Source: Vreelandella venusta (lineage in GTDB: Bacteria; Pseudomonadota; Gammaproteobacteria; Pseudomonadales; Halomonadaceae). Taken from it: a stretch of 64,000 nt of DNA. The translations under genes were made by a program, and so were the position numbers. Below the pieces are notes generated by a model, which searched no databases, had not been told where the DNA came from, and worked only from the letters and a program-made list of their open reading frames with translations. Shown piece after piece: positions 19,136-28,834 of the stretch. The stretch covers positions 1-64,000 of the forward strand of contig NZ_BJUL01000001.1 of NCBI RefSeq assembly GCF_007989605.1. Direction: 5' to 3'. Position 1 is the first letter of the stretch; every line of letters begins with the position of its first letter.

Positions 19136-19874
19136 CCGACTGCTCTTCCTCTTCAGCTAGCGTGATGAGGCGGCGCATATCTAAAATATTAACCTCGCGC
19201 CCTGAAACAGCTACCACCTCTTGCTGTTGAAAGCGGCTAAGAATGCGGCTGACAGTTTCTACTGCCAAGCCTAAGTAATTGCCGATGTCGGCGCGGGACA
19301 TGGAGAGTCTGAAGCTATAAGGCGAGTATCCACGTCGACGAAAACGGTCTGAAAGGGTGACTAAAAAGCTGGCAAGTCGCTGATCGGCCGTCTTGCGCGA
19401 TAGCAAGCGCATCATGCGTCGGTCATCTCGCAGTTCTTTGCTCATACTTCGATAAAGCTGGCCGCGTAGCTCGGGCAGTTCTTCGGAGAGTAGGTCCAGG
19501 CGGTCAAATGGGATTTCACACACCGTCGTGGTTTCCAGTGCAATGACGCTACCGGGGTAGTGCTCTTCATCAATTCCGTCCAATCCCACTAGTTCGCTGG
19601 GAAGGTAGAAATTGGTCAGCTGATCATTGCCGTTACCTTCACTGGTCACTTGTTTCAGGCTACCTGAGCGGACAGCATACACACTGGTGAAGTGATCACC
19701 CTGGCGAAACAGGGGCTCGCCTTTTTTGAGTGGTGAGCGGCGGCGAATGATGGCATCAAACTGGCTCATGTCCTCAAGCTCTAAGGCAAGCGGCAGACAC
19801 AGCGAGCTTAGGCTACAGGTCTGACAGCGCGCCTCTTGCAGCAGTGAGCGTCGTTGGCTGGCGGGTTGTGGCAT
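19122..19874 (-). CDS. fnr: FNR/Anr-type oxygen-sensing transcription regulator
   Basis: 250-aa CRP-family regulator. Four cysteines fit a [4Fe-4S] oxygen sensor: C17, C20 and C26 in [11 protein letters not shown], and C119 in TTVCEIP. The C-terminal HTH reads [24 protein letters not shown], and its recognition helix keeps the E..SR residues that read TTGAT half-sites. It lies just downstream of hemN on the same strand and beside the cco genes, an arrangement also seen in Pseudomonas (anr). Likely targets here are hemN and ccoNOQP, which have FNR-like boxes. Confidence 0.93.
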   Translation of the reverse strand: MPQPASQRRSLLQEARCQTCSLSSLCLPLALELEDMSQFDAIIRRRSPLKKGEPLFRQGDHFTSVYAVRSGSLKQVTSEGNGNDQLTNFYLPSELVGLDGIDEEHYPGSVIALETTTVCEIPFDRLDLLSEELPELRGQLYRSMSKELRDDRRMMRLLSRKTADQRLASFLVTLSDRFRRRGYSPYSFRLSMSRADIGNYLGLAVETVSRILSRFQQQEVVAVSGREVNILDMRRLITLAEEEEQSASPR

Positions 19875-19932
19875 ATAGGTCTCCCTTTCTCGTTAGCCAT
19901 CATAGGCCCAGAGGCAAGACGTCTCAACAAGC

Positions 19933-21360
19933 TTATACAATCTTAGAGTAGCGCTGAATAGGCTGGTCAGCTAGGTGAGCATCAAAGGCCATCGCCAAAT
20001 GGCGAATCAGCAGCCGTCCAGTGGGAGTGGCGCTAATAACTTGCTGATGGCGAGTGATCAAGCCGTCTTGCTCAGCTGTCTTCAATTGCTCAATTGCGGT
20101 GGAAAAATAATCACTAGCATCGATGTGCCAACGCTTTCCAACGTCCGCAAGATCAATGTACATGTCGCACATTAGCCGTTCAATCACGTCTCTTCGTATT
20201 AGGTCATCCTTATTTAACCTTAATCCTTTGATGGTTGCCAGCTTACCTTTATCTAAGGCTGCTTCATATTGATCAAGCTGAGTCGGGTTTTGTGCGTAAA
20301 CGTCGTCAATCCGTGATATGGCGGATACGCCTAAGCCAACTAAATCGCACTGTGCATGGCTGGAGTAGCCCTGGAAATTGCGTTGTAAAGAACCGTTGCG
20401 CTGTGCAATCGCTAGGCTATCGTCAGGTCGTGCAAAGTGATCCATGCCAATATGCACATAGCCTGCGTTAGTCAGCATTTCTATGGTGGTATGCAAAATA
20501 GCCAGCTTTTCATCAGCGCTGGGGAGGTCGGTTTCGTTAATACGCCGCTGCGGCGCAAAGCGAGTGGGCATGTGCGCATAATTAAATACCGACAGCCGTG
20601 CTGGGTTGAGTTCGATAACTTGGCTTAGCGTCTCGGCAAAACTTTTTTCGGTTTGAAATGGCAGCCCATAAATCAAATCAAGATTGAGTGAACGAAAACC
20701 AAGACGGTGTGCTTCTTCCATCAAGGTTTCGGTGAGTACCCGGGGCTGTACGCGGTTGATAGCTTTTTGTACCTGCAGATTTAAATCCTGTACGCCAAGG
20801 CTTAGTCGATTAAAGCCGAGAGACTGTAGGTGGCGCAACGTAAATACGTCTGCTTCGCGAGGATCTATTTCAATAGCGTAATCGCGGTCAGCTGAGCCGG
20901 ATAAACCAAAACGAGCATCTAGGCGGTCAATCAGGTCCCCCATTTGCGACAAGGTTAGAAACGTAGGCGTGCCGCCGCCCCAGTGTAACTGTTGCACCGG
21001 GCGTGAAGTGTCTAAATGGCGGGCAGTGAGCACCATTTCCCGGTCTAGCCGAGAAAGGTAAGGTTCCGCAAGGGCGGTATTCTTGGTGGCGATTTTATTG
21101 CATGCGCAGTAGAAGCAAATTTTTCGACAAAAGGGCACATGTACATACAGTGATAGCGGGCGGTGGCTCTCATTACTGCGCGTTAGCGCCTGAGTAAAGT
21201 CATCGGCGCTGAACTGCTCATGAAACGCGAGGGCTGTCGGGTAGGATGTGTAACGTGGGCCACTTTTGTCATAGCGACGCAGTAGCGCTTCATCCCAGGC
21301 GTTGGCCTCAGACACTTCCGTGTTGGTAGGTGAGAAGGAAGCAGTGGCATGAACGGGCAT
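19933..21360 (-). CDS. hemN: Oxygen-independent coproporphyrinogen III oxidase
   Basis: Radical SAM enzyme that decarboxylates coproporphyrinogen III to protoporphyrinogen IX without oxygen, keeping heme synthesis running at low oxygen. The radical SAM motif CxxxCxxC is at C78, C82 and C85 (PFCRKICFYCAC). HWGGGTPTFL and the HemN C-terminal domain are present. I chose the ATG at 21360 (475 aa) with GGAG eight bases upstream. The in-frame upstream TTG is less likely. An FNR-like box lies 98 bases upstream. fnr follows after 58 bases and may be read through. Confidence 0.95.
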   Translation of the reverse strand: MPVHATASFSPTNTEVSEANAWDEALLRRYDKSGPRYTSYPTALAFHEQFSADDFTQALTRSNESHRPLSLYVHVPFCRKICFYCACNKIATKNTALAEPYLSRLDREMVLTARHLDTSRPVQQLHWGGGTPTFLTLSQMGDLIDRLDARFGLSGSADRDYAIEIDPREADVFTLRHLQSLGFNRLSLGVQDLNLQVQKAINRVQPRVLTETLMEEAHRLGFRSLNLDLIYGLPFQTEKSFAETLSQVIELNPARLSVFNYAHMPTRFAPQRRINETDLPSADEKLAILHTTIEMLTNAGYVHIGMDHFARPDDSLAIAQRNGSLQRNFQGYSSHAQCDLVGLGVSAISRIDDVYAQNPTQLDQYEAALDKGKLATIKGLRLNKDDLIRRDVIERLMCDMYIDLADVGKRWHIDASDYFSTAIEQLKTAEQDGLITRHQQVISATPTGRLLIRHLAMAFDAHLADQPIQRYSKIV

Positions 21361-21457
21361 GGCGAGCGCTCCGAAGTGAGAATTAAGCAAAACGAGTGAC
21401 TGAGCGCTGTCGCTCAGTGTGCTCTAGGCATGCTACGTCGGTGTCACTTGGAATGCG

Positions 21458-21471
21458 TTGAGCTATATCAA
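21458..21471. promoter_or_regulatory. FNR/Anr box upstream of hemN
   Basis: TTGAGCTATATCAA matches TTGAT-N4-ATCAA with a single mismatch and lies 98 bases before the hemN start. Confidence 0.65.
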
Positions 21472-21488
21472 ACTATCGGAGGGTCTGA

Positions 21489-22184
21489 CTAATGCGCTGT
21501 TAGGGAGATAAGCGTCCATAGTTGCCAAAGGGCGAAACTGATAATCGACAGTGCAGCGACGCTGCGAGTGGCGGGGTGGCGAATTAAATGGCTTAACTGC
21601 TGTGCTGCGAGTCCTGTTGCCAGCAGGGCAGGGAGTGTACCCAGGCCAAAAGCACCCATTAGCAGCGCGCCATCGAGTGGGTCTGCAATCGCTAAGCTCC
21701 AGGCTAGCATGGAGTAAACCAGCCCACAGGGCAGCCAACCCCACAGTGCACCTAAGGTGAAGGCTTGGGGAAGATGCACGACAGGCATCAGGCGTCTTCC
21801 CACTGGCTCAATATATCGCCAAAGGTGCTTCCCCACTGCTTCTACTTTCAGCAGCCCTTTCCACCAGTTGGCGATATAGAGTGCCATTAAGATGAGCATC
21901 AAGGCGGCGAAAGCCTGCAGCGCAATACGTGCAGACGGAGAAAGCGAGATAAGTGTGCCAAGTGCAGCAACAATCGCACCTGCCACCATATAGCTGAGAA
22001 TGCGCCCGGCGTTATAGCTAATCAGCAGACTACCCAGGCGGGCTGGGTGTCGCATGCTAGGTGGTACGGCAAAGGTCAGCGCGCTCATAATGCCGCCGCA
22101 CATGCCGATACAGTGGGCACCGCCCATTAAGCCAAATACAAACGCGGCTAGCAGGGGCGGTAAATCAAGTCCCGTCGGGTTCAT
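21489..22184 (-). CDS. TauE/SafE-like membrane protein of the cbb3 assembly cluster
   Basis: 231-aa integral membrane protein with about six helices. The N-terminal motif GLMGGAHCIGMCGGIMSAL, with its paired cysteine, is typical of the COG2836 'sulfite exporter TauE/SafE'-like family near ccoGHIS genes. Its start overlaps the ccoS stop (ATGA), so it belongs to the ccoG operon. A role in metal or redox handling for oxidase assembly is inferred from position only. The annotated sulfite export is not supported. Confidence 0.75.
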   Translation of the reverse strand: MNPTGLDLPPLLAAFVFGLMGGAHCIGMCGGIMSALTFAVPPSMRHPARLGSLLISYNAGRILSYMVAGAIVAALGTLISLSPSARIALQAFAALMLILMALYIANWWKGLLKVEAVGKHLWRYIEPVGRRLMPVVHLPQAFTLGALWGWLPCGLVYSMLAWSLAIADPLDGALLMGAFGLGTLPALLATGLAAQQLSHLIRHPATRSVAALSIISFALWQLWTLISLTAH

Positions 22185-22402
22185 GCGGGCGGCTCTTGGT
22201 TATGTTGAGAAGAAGAGCCGCTTTTTTTACGCGCGGCACGCTGCTCGGGAGTCAGATCATTTTCATCGTCATCGAATAGGATGCGGTGAGCTGGACCTTC
22301 CAAGTCGTCGAACTGATCGTGTTTTACGGCCCAGAAAAACGCCCACACCGCGAGGCCAAGAAGTGTGAGTGAAAGGGGAATCAGTAAGTATAAAATCGTC
22401 AT
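22181..22402 (-). CDS. ccoS: cbb3 oxidase maturation protein CcoS
   Basis: 73-aa protein with one N-terminal membrane helix (ILYLLIPLSLTLLGLAVWAFFWAV) followed by the CcoS hallmark DDLEGPAHRILFDDD. It overlaps ccoI upstream and the TauE-like gene downstream by four bases each. The family is needed for cofactor insertion into the cbb3 oxidase. The tail is longer and more charged than the shortest homologues. Confidence 0.92.
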   Translation of the reverse strand: MTILYLLIPLSLTLLGLAVWAFFWAVKHDQFDDLEGPAHRILFDDDENDLTPEQRAARKKSGSSSQHNQEPPA

Positions 22403-24876
22403 GCCGTCACCGGTGTTGATAGGGCAACCTGAGGGGCGGGCGGCGTACGCCAGCGAGTGAGACGCAGTGCGTTACCTACCACAATCAGGGAGCTTAGCGA
22501 CATGCCAATCGCAGCGAGCCAGGGAGGAATTAAGCCCATTGCTGCTAAAGGCAGTGCTGAAAAATTGTAGCAAACCGACCACAGCATATTTTGGCGCATA
22601 ATGCGGCGTGTGGCGCAGGAAATATCAATCGCCTCAAAAATACGCATTAAGCGTGGACTGAGCAATATCGCGTCGGCACGGGTCCGGGCGAGGTCTGTGG
22701 CGCCATTCATAGCAATGGCAACGTCAGCGCCAGCTAATACCGGCACATCATTGATACCGTCACCGATCATCACGACACGCTCACCGTTGGCTTGTAGCTC
22801 ACGTAATCGTGCCAGCTTACCCTCAGGCGATTTGCCAGCGTGCCACGTGGTAATATTGAGCTGTTCTGCCAAGCTTTCTACCGCTTCCTGTGTGTCACCA
22901 GAAAGTAGCTCTACATCCAACCCGCGGGCTTGGAGTGCGGCAACGGTTTGGGCCGCATCTTCGCGAATGCCATCGTGCAGCTTGAACCAGGCACGTGGTG
23001 CGTTGTTTTCACTAAGTAAAAGCCACTGGCCGGTGCCTGGTGGGGGCAGCGCGGTGGTCGTTGCAAAATCGGCTTTGCCTAATCGCCATGTTGCGCCGTT
23101 CAAAGTGCCTTCTAGCCCGCTTCCGGTCACACTTCTGACGTTGCGTGCCTGCAGAGTGGCATCTCGAAATGGGCGAAAAGCCCTAGCAATGGGGTGTTCA
23201 GAGTGTGCTTCTAGCGCCGCCGCGATGGCTTGGGCATGCTCTGCACTAAGTGGCGTATCGCTGTGGGCGGGATGCTGTTGGTCAATAGGATGCGTTTGGG
23301 TCAGCTGCATTTCGCCGCGAGTCAGCGTACCGGTCTTATCAAAAATCACCCGGGTGACGTTGGAGAGTGATTCGATCGCGTCAGCACGTGTAATGAGTAC
23401 GCCACGCTGGCGCAATTGACCATGCCCTGCTGTCAGCGCAGTGGGGGTGGCCAGTGCCAGTGCACAAGGGCAAGTGACTACTAGTACCGAGAGCAGCACC
23501 CATAGCACGCGAGACGGGTCGATAAACCACCATGCTACGGTGACACAGGCGGTAACGATCAGCAGTCGTAATACAAACAGGTGCGCCATACGTGCCGCCA
23601 TCTGGGCAAGACGTGGGCGGCTAGCAAAGGCGCGATCGGTTAAATCGACAATGCCGGCCACTCTGGCGCTATTGCCAGCATGGGTTACCTTTATGATGAG
23701 CGGGTTTTCCATGTTTTGGCTGCCACCCACCACGCTTTCGCCTACCCGTCGAGTCACTGGCAAATACTCACCGGTCAGCATCGACTCATCAAGGCTGGAT
23801 TCGCCGTCTTCGATAATGCCATCAGCGGGAACGCCATGACCGGGCTTGATGAGCACGCGGTCGCCTTGTGTAAGTTCACTGGCAGGCAGAATGCGTTCAC
23901 TACCATCCGCTTCAAGGCGAATAGCAGAGACCGGCAAAACGCCGCTCAGCGCATTGCCGCTGTGGCCGCTGCGCCGCCTGGCCCTACCTTCTACATAGCG
24001 GCCAAATAGCAAGAAAAAGGTAAACATGGCGACCGAGTCGAAATAAACATCGCCAACGTTAAACAGCACTGCATAACTGCTCGCCAAATAGGCGCCGCCA
24101 ATGGCTAGCGAGACGGGGACGTCCATGCCAAGCACGCCGGTTTTCAGATCCCGCAATGCGTTACGGAAAAAAGGCTGCGCTGAGAAAAATACCACTGGCG
24201 TGGCTAGGGCAAACGATAGCCAGTGAAACAGAGCGTAAAAGTCTTCGCTAAGCTCACCAGGCCCCGATACATAAATGGGGATGGAGAACATCATAACCTG
24301 CATCATGCCGACAGCCGCGACAATCAGGCGGCGCACATTCATGCGCTCTTCATGTTGCAAGCGGGTTTGAGCTTGGTCAGGTTCATAAGGTTGCGCATCG
24401 TAGCCGATAGCCGCTAGTTCAGCGAATAGCTGTGAAAGGTTGATGGCGGCGGGGTCCCAGCTCACCCGTAGGCGATGATGGGTAAGGTTGACCGCGCTAG
24501 ACGTAACGCCATCAAGTGCATTTAAACGATGTTCAATGAGCCAAGCGCAGGCTGCACAGGTGATGCCATCTATTGCGAGTGTGGCCCGAACGTGTCCTTC
24601 GTCACCCTCTGGGTGAACAAACTGCGCTTGAAGCCCCGGGTCATCAAATACCGACCAGGTTTCTGCTTTGGCAGCTTGGCGCTCATCAGGGCGCTCGGGC
24701 ATTTCTGTGCGATAGCGATAATAGCTTTCCAGCCCGCCATCAACGATGGCATGGGCGACGGCTTCGCAACCTGGGCAGCATAGTGGCTTGGCTGTGTCGT
24801 CAATATTAATTCGCCACGGTGCCCCTTCAGGCACCGGGTTGCCGCAGTGATAGCAGCTAAGGGCGGTCGTGGTCAT
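22399..24876 (-). CDS. ccoI: Copper-exporting-type P1B ATPase CcoI
   Basis: 825-aa heavy-metal P-type ATPase supplying copper for cbb3 oxidase assembly. An N-terminal cysteine-rich segment (CYHCG at 8-12, CCPGC near 33-37) precedes an HMA domain with GITCAAC (C107/C110). The membrane metal site is TCPCALA, the phosphorylation motif is DKTGTLTRG, the HP motif is SEHPIARAF, and the hinge is MIGDGINDVPVL. Length and the extra N-terminal cysteines match FixI/CcoI rather than CopA. It overlaps ccoH by four bases. Confidence 0.93.
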   Translation of the reverse strand: MTTTALSCYHCGNPVPEGAPWRINIDDTAKPLCCPGCEAVAHAIVDGGLESYYRYRTEMPERPDERQAAKAETWSVFDDPGLQAQFVHPEGDEGHVRATLAIDGITCAACAWLIEHRLNALDGVTSSAVNLTHHRLRVSWDPAAINLSQLFAELAAIGYDAQPYEPDQAQTRLQHEERMNVRRLIVAAVGMMQVMMFSIPIYVSGPGELSEDFYALFHWLSFALATPVVFFSAQPFFRNALRDLKTGVLGMDVPVSLAIGGAYLASSYAVLFNVGDVYFDSVAMFTFFLLFGRYVEGRARRRSGHSGNALSGVLPVSAIRLEADGSERILPASELTQGDRVLIKPGHGVPADGIIEDGESSLDESMLTGEYLPVTRRVGESVVGGSQNMENPLIIKVTHAGNSARVAGIVDLTDRAFASRPRLAQMAARMAHLFVLRLLIVTACVTVAWWFIDPSRVLWVLLSVLVVTCPCALALATPTALTAGHGQLRQRGVLITRADAIESLSNVTRVIFDKTGTLTRGEMQLTQTHPIDQQHPAHSDTPLSAEHAQAIAAALEAHSEHPIARAFRPFRDATLQARNVRSVTGSGLEGTLNGATWRLGKADFATTTALPPPGTGQWLLLSENNAPRAWFKLHDGIREDAAQTVAALQARGLDVELLSGDTQEAVESLAEQLNITTWHAGKSPEGKLARLRELQANGERVVMIGDGINDVPVLAGADVAIAMNGATDLARTRADAILLSPRLMRIFEAIDISCATRRIMRQNMLWSVCYNFSALPLAAMGLIPPWLAAIGMSLSSLIVVGNALRLTRWRTPPAPQVALSTPVTA

Positions 24877-25397
24877 TCGTTCTCCAAGCGCCCGCCAGGT
24901 AGTAGTGCAATGGTGTTTTCGTTAGGAAAGCGTGCTTCGCCGATAAGGCGCCATGCTGATTCATCGCCTTGCTCTGGCTGCAGCTGTAGATACCAGCGAT
25001 AGCGCAGATTGTCAGGTCCTTGAGTGATGTAGCGACCTTCGCGCACATGCTCTAGCACAAACGATTGGTCACGATCGTCTTCGGTGGGGAAAATAAGATC
25101 TAGATAAAGCTTGTCTGGGCGAGCATCGCCAGCAAGATCAACAACAATATCGCTGGTCAGCGGATCAATACGCAGCTCGGCACTTAAATTTAAAGCGCGC
25201 GCTTGCTCTTGCTTGGCGAATACCATGTTAATTGCTTTGCCGTGCTCGTAGTAATCTTCTTGTACCACCATACCGTCGTAGCTTTTGATCGACATAACCG
25301 CAAAGGTCGTGCTGACAATAATGGAGGAGAACAGCAAGCCTAACAAAAACCATGGCCAGAACTGTTTGTACCACGGCGTAATCGTAGGGTCTGACAT
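24873..25397 (-). CDS. ccoH: FixH family protein CcoH
   Basis: 174-aa protein with one N-terminal membrane helix (FWPWFLLGLLFSSIIVSTTFAVM) and a periplasmic beta-rich domain. YDGMVVQEDYYEHGKAIN is the family signature. CcoH helps assemble or stabilise the cbb3 oxidase. It lies 7 bases after ccoG and overlaps ccoI. Confidence 0.9.
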   Translation of the reverse strand: MSDPTITPWYKQFWPWFLLGLLFSSIIVSTTFAVMSIKSYDGMVVQEDYYEHGKAINMVFAKQEQARALNLSAELRIDPLTSDIVVDLAGDARPDKLYLDLIFPTEDDRDQSFVLEHVREGRYITQGPDNLRYRWYLQLQPEQGDESAWRLIGEARFPNENTIALLPGGRLENE

Positions 25398-25404
25398 AAC
25401 GCAT

Positions 25405-26841
25405 TTATCTCCTGGCGTTACCTAAGAAGCGGGCTTCACGCTCCTGGCGGATTTGCTCATCTTGTTGTGCTTGTAGCACAAATGTAATGGGGTGACTGGG
25501 CTGGCTTAAATCTTGAGGGTTCGCCAGTACGGTGACGACCTGAATGCGAGACTCGCCTGCCGGAACGCTAATTGATGTGCTATCAAGCGCTAAGCTGGGT
25601 AGGCCTAACACACTGATTTGGTAAGTATGTGGCTCGTTATCAAGGTTACGCACCGTGAGACTGTAAACGTTGCTGATTTGCCCTTCTCGGGTCATTTGAT
25701 AAAGCTGCGTGCGCCCACGCTCGGCGTCGAAGCTAAGTGGTACGCGGTCGTTAACCGACCAGGTAAACGCAACTATCATAATAATTAGCGCGGCAAAGTA
25801 GCCCAGTAGTCGGGGGCGTAAGATGTGGCTTTTCTTACCTTCTAGCGCGTTTTCCGTTGTGTAGCGAATAAGCCCTTTGGGGTAGCCCATTTTGTCCATG
25901 ACGCTGTCACAGGCATCGATGCAGGCTGCACAGGTAATGCACTCGTACTGGAGTCCATCACGAATATCGATACCTGTTGGGCAAACCTGAACACATAATT
26001 CGCAGTCTATACAGTCGCCAAAGCCAGCTTCTCTCGCCTGCGTATGGCTAAGTGTCTTTTTCCGCCGACCTCTTGGCTCGCCACGTGCTTCGTCGTACGA
26101 CACAATCAGCGTGTCGCGATCAAACATGACTGACTGGAAGCGCGCGTAGGGGCACATGTAAATGCACACCTGCTCACGCAGCCAGCCTGCATTTAAATAG
26201 GTAAATACTAAAAAGAAGCCAACCCAAAAATAGGACCAGCCATGGGCTTCTAGCGTAGGCAGTTCCGCCACTAGCGTTCGGATGGGGGTGAAGTAACCCA
26301 CAAAAGTGATGCCGGTCGCCAAAGAAATCAGTAACCAAGCGGAATGTTTAGCTCCTTTTCGCCACGCTTTGTCAGCATTCATTGGCTGTTTGTCGAGCTT
26401 AATACGGTGGTTTCTAGATCCCTCTATGCGGTGCTCGAGCCAAATAAATAGGAATGTCCAGACGCTTTGTGGGCAGGTATAGCCACACCAAACGCGTCCA
26501 GCAAAAACAGTAATAAAAAATAGCCCAAAGGCACAAATAATAAGCAGCCACGAAAGTAATACGAACTCTTGTGGGTAAAATGTGGCAGCAAAAATATGAA
26601 ACTCTCGGCCCGGAAGGTCAAACCAGATGGCTGGGCGGTCTCCCCAGTTCAGCCATGGAAGCAGGAAAAAGCCTAGCATCAGCGCCCAGTTGGCGCTGCG
26701 CCTTACTTTTTGGAAGAGCCCTTTGATTTCGCGCACATAAATATGTCGGCGCTTAGCATACATGCTCTGAGTCGTACTTTCCCCAGGGGTATGGTGCCCA
26801 ACGGGCGGCGGCGTAATATCTTGGCTAGGTATTTTTTCCAT
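25405..26841 (-). CDS. ccoG: cbb3 oxidase accessory protein CcoG
   Basis: 478-aa membrane iron-sulfur protein. Several hydrophobic segments lie in the first half, including VWCGYTCPQSVWTF. Two ferredoxin-like cysteine clusters, CIDCELCVQVCP and CITCAACIDACD, follow in the middle, and a C-terminal immunoglobulin-like domain ends the protein. CcoG reduces Cu(II) for CcoI-mediated delivery in related bacteria. It heads the ccoGHIS operon, 214 bases downstream of ccoP and after a terminator, so it probably has its own promoter. No clear FNR box was seen there. Confidence 0.95.
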   Translation of the reverse strand: MEKIPSQDITPPPVGHHTPGESTTQSMYAKRRHIYVREIKGLFQKVRRSANWALMLGFFLLPWLNWGDRPAIWFDLPGREFHIFAATFYPQEFVLLSWLLIICAFGLFFITVFAGRVWCGYTCPQSVWTFLFIWLEHRIEGSRNHRIKLDKQPMNADKAWRKGAKHSAWLLISLATGITFVGYFTPIRTLVAELPTLEAHGWSYFWVGFFLVFTYLNAGWLREQVCIYMCPYARFQSVMFDRDTLIVSYDEARGEPRGRRKKTLSHTQAREAGFGDCIDCELCVQVCPTGIDIRDGLQYECITCAACIDACDSVMDKMGYPKGLIRYTTENALEGKKSHILRPRLLGYFAALIIMIVAFTWSVNDRVPLSFDAERGRTQLYQMTREGQISNVYSLTVRNLDNEPHTYQISVLGLPSLALDSTSISVPAGESRIQVVTVLANPQDLSQPSHPITFVLQAQQDEQIRQEREARFLGNARR

Positions 26842-26987
26842 GGCGATGATCGCAGCTCACTAAGGCGGGAATGGGCGGCAGCATGGATATCGTGGCGTTA
26901 AACCTGCGACGCTAGATAACACAACTGTATGCCGTGTCGCTAAATAGTAGTGTAACGGATAGAAAGGGTGTCTGGATGGGCGGTGGA

Positions 26988-27019
26988 TAAAGAAAGGGTG
27001 CGGTATGAAACCGCACCCT
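26988..27019 (-). terminator. Terminator of ccoNOQP
   Basis: AGGGTGCGGT (26995-27004) pairs with ACCGCACCCT (27010-27019). Read leftward, the stem is followed by TTCTTT. It ends the oxidase structural operon before ccoG. Confidence 0.85.
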
Positions 27020-27055
27020 CGTGATACCTACCAGCGGTTGCTATTGACTAAGCGA

Positions 27056-27985
27056 TTAGTCGTTGAAGCGTAGGCTGTAGACATAAGCGGCTACCAAGTG
27101 AACACGCTCTTCACCGATATAAGCTGCTTGTGCTGGCATGTGGCCGTTACGACCATTGCGCAGTGTTTGGCGAACAGAATCTGCAACGCTTTGTCCCGGT
27201 GCCAAATAGAGCCATACATCGTCAGTCAGGTTCGGTGCGCCAAGCGCGGTATTTCCCGTTCCACTGGGTGTATGACACGCCGCACACGCTGCGAGGAAGG
27301 TGCTTTCGCCACTGGCTGCACGGTCTGCGTCATGCTCTTCGCCAGACATTGAGAGAACATACTGAGTGAGGTTCTCAATGTTGTTCTCACCAAGCTGCTG
27401 CCAGGCAGGCATTAACCCATTACGGCCATTGTTCAATGTCATCATGATGTTTTCCGGCTCACCGCCATACAGCCAGTCGTCATCGGTGAGGTTGGGGAAG
27501 CCGTAACCACCTTGGGCGTTAGAGCCGTGACATACCGCACAGTTGTTCAGGAAAACACGCTCTGCGACCTGCATTGCTTCAGCGTCTTTTGCCAGTTCAG
27601 GAATAGGTATTTCCTGATACTGAGCAAAAATCGGTGTGAAGCGCTCTTCAGCATTGGCAACTTCTTCTTCCCACTGGCCTTCTTGGGACCAGCCCAAAAT
27701 GCCTGCATAGTTACCTAGGCCTGGGTAGAGTACTAAGTAGCCCAAGGCAAAAATAACGGTGAGGATAAACAGTTTGAACCACCACTGGGGTAGTGCATTG
27801 TCATACTCTTCGATTCCATCGGCCGCGTGGCCAGTGGTTTCGATATTGCCATCAGCATCGGGGGCTTTATCGGTACGGCGGTTGGAAAATAAGATCCAAA
27901 CGCTCAGAGCGATAGTGCCCAGTGTGACGACAATGATCCAGGCGCTCCAGAAGCTGGATAGGGAGTCACCCCATAAATTATTCAT
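27056..27985 (-). CDS. ccoP: cbb3 cytochrome c oxidase subunit III (diheme)
   Basis: 309-aa membrane-anchored diheme cytochrome c. Two N-terminal helices (about 14-34 and 70-90) are followed by two heme c sites, C149-AVC-H153 and C234-AAC-H238, each with a downstream Met in a GLMPAW or GHMPAQ context. It passes electrons from soluble cytochromes to CcoO/CcoN. Its start overlaps the ccoQ stop (27982-27985). Confidence 0.96.
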   Translation of the reverse strand: MNNLWGDSLSSFWSAWIIVVTLGTIALSVWILFSNRRTDKAPDADGNIETTGHAADGIEEYDNALPQWWFKLFILTVIFALGYLVLYPGLGNYAGILGWSQEGQWEEEVANAEERFTPIFAQYQEIPIPELAKDAEAMQVAERVFLNNCAVCHGSNAQGGYGFPNLTDDDWLYGGEPENIMMTLNNGRNGLMPAWQQLGENNIENLTQYVLSMSGEEHDADRAASGESTFLAACAACHTPSGTGNTALGAPNLTDDVWLYLAPGQSVADSVRQTLRNGRNGHMPAQAAYIGEERVHLVAAYVYSLRFND

Positions 27986-28203
27986 GTATTCTTATCTCCC
28001 CTGTCGTGGCGGGAATCCACTTCGTGCTCAGACGAAGCATGCTTGTCACGGGTCGGTTGCTTATCATTGTCATCGGCGAAGGGCAGGTTAGCTGCTTCGT
28101 CGAAGTCTGGTTTGCGTCGCTTGGAATAAGCCCATAAACAGATGCCAATAAAAGCGACAATCAATATCAGCGTGATAAGGCCGCGGAAAGTTCCCGTATC
28201 CAT
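27982..28203 (-). CDS. ccoQ: cbb3 oxidase subunit CcoQ (FixQ family)
   Basis: 73-aa single-helix protein (RGLITLILIVAFIGICLWAYSKRRKPDFDEAANLPF pattern at residues 5-40) with a hydrophilic tail. The FDEAANLPFADD stretch is typical of CcoQ. It lies 3 bases after ccoO and overlaps ccoP. Its tail is longer and richer in Asp, Lys and Arg than in many homologues. Confidence 0.93.
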   Translation of the reverse strand: MDTGTFRGLITLILIVAFIGICLWAYSKRRKPDFDEAANLPFADDNDKQPTRDKHASSEHEVDSRHDRGDKNT

Positions 28204-28206
28204 AAC

Positions 28207-28815
28207 TTAACGAGTGCCCTCAAGCACGGTGCCTAACTGCTGCAAGTAGGCCACCAGTGCAGTAATTTCCTGGGTGCCGCGAACGTCTTCTGTCGCAGTG
28301 GCGATATCTTCATCGGTATATGGCACGCCTAACTGACGCAGGGTGCGCATTTTTGCCGGTGTCGATTCGCCATCCAAGGTGTTTTCAAACAGCCAAGGAT
28401 ATTCAGGCATGACTGACTCGGGTACCACATCGCGTGGGTTATAGAGGTGGGCACGGTGCCAATCATCACTATAGCGTCCACCTACGCGAGCAAGATCCGG
28501 CCCGGTGCGCTTAGAACCCCAAAGGAAGTTGTGTTCGTAAACCTGTTCGCCTGCCACGTTATAGTGGCCATAGCGTTCGGTTTCTGCCCTGAAGGGGCGA
28601 ACCATCTGGGAGTGGCAGCCTACGCAGCCCTCACGGCGGTATATGTCGCGTCCTTCCAGCTCCAGTGCGGTGAGCGGCTTGAGGCCCTCAACTGGCTCGG
28701 TTGTTTGCTTTTGAAAGAACAGCGGTACGACCTCGGCCAAGCCGCCAAAGCTGATCGCAACCAGGATCAACACGGCGAGCAGGCCAACGTTCTTTTCAAC
28801 AATCTCGTGTTTCAT
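28207..28815 (-). CDS. ccoO: cbb3 cytochrome c oxidase subunit II (monoheme)
   Basis: 202-aa membrane-anchored cytochrome c. One N-terminal helix (about 10-34) is followed by the heme site C64-VGC-H68 and [11 protein letters not shown], characteristic of CcoO/FixO. I chose ATG 28815 (MKHEIVEKN), with GGGGAAG upstream, over a TTG three codons earlier. It lies 19 bases after ccoN. Confidence 0.96.
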   Translation of the reverse strand: MKHEIVEKNVGLLAVLILVAISFGGLAEVVPLFFQKQTTEPVEGLKPLTALELEGRDIYRREGCVGCHSQMVRPFRAETERYGHYNVAGEQVYEHNFLWGSKRTGPDLARVGGRYSDDWHRAHLYNPRDVVPESVMPEYPWLFENTLDGESTPAKMRTLRQLGVPYTDEDIATATEDVRGTQEITALVAYLQQLGTVLEGTR

Positions 28816-28834
28816 TGGTCTCAACTTCCCCGTT

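Noticed and set aside
21489..22184. Functional sulfite exporter
   Set aside because: The TauE/SafE name is only a family label; the cco operon context argues for an assembly role.
22601..23419. 272-aa open frame antisense to ccoI
   Set aside because: Ser/Arg/Ala-rich composition typical of shadow frames; ccoI is unmistakable on the other strand.
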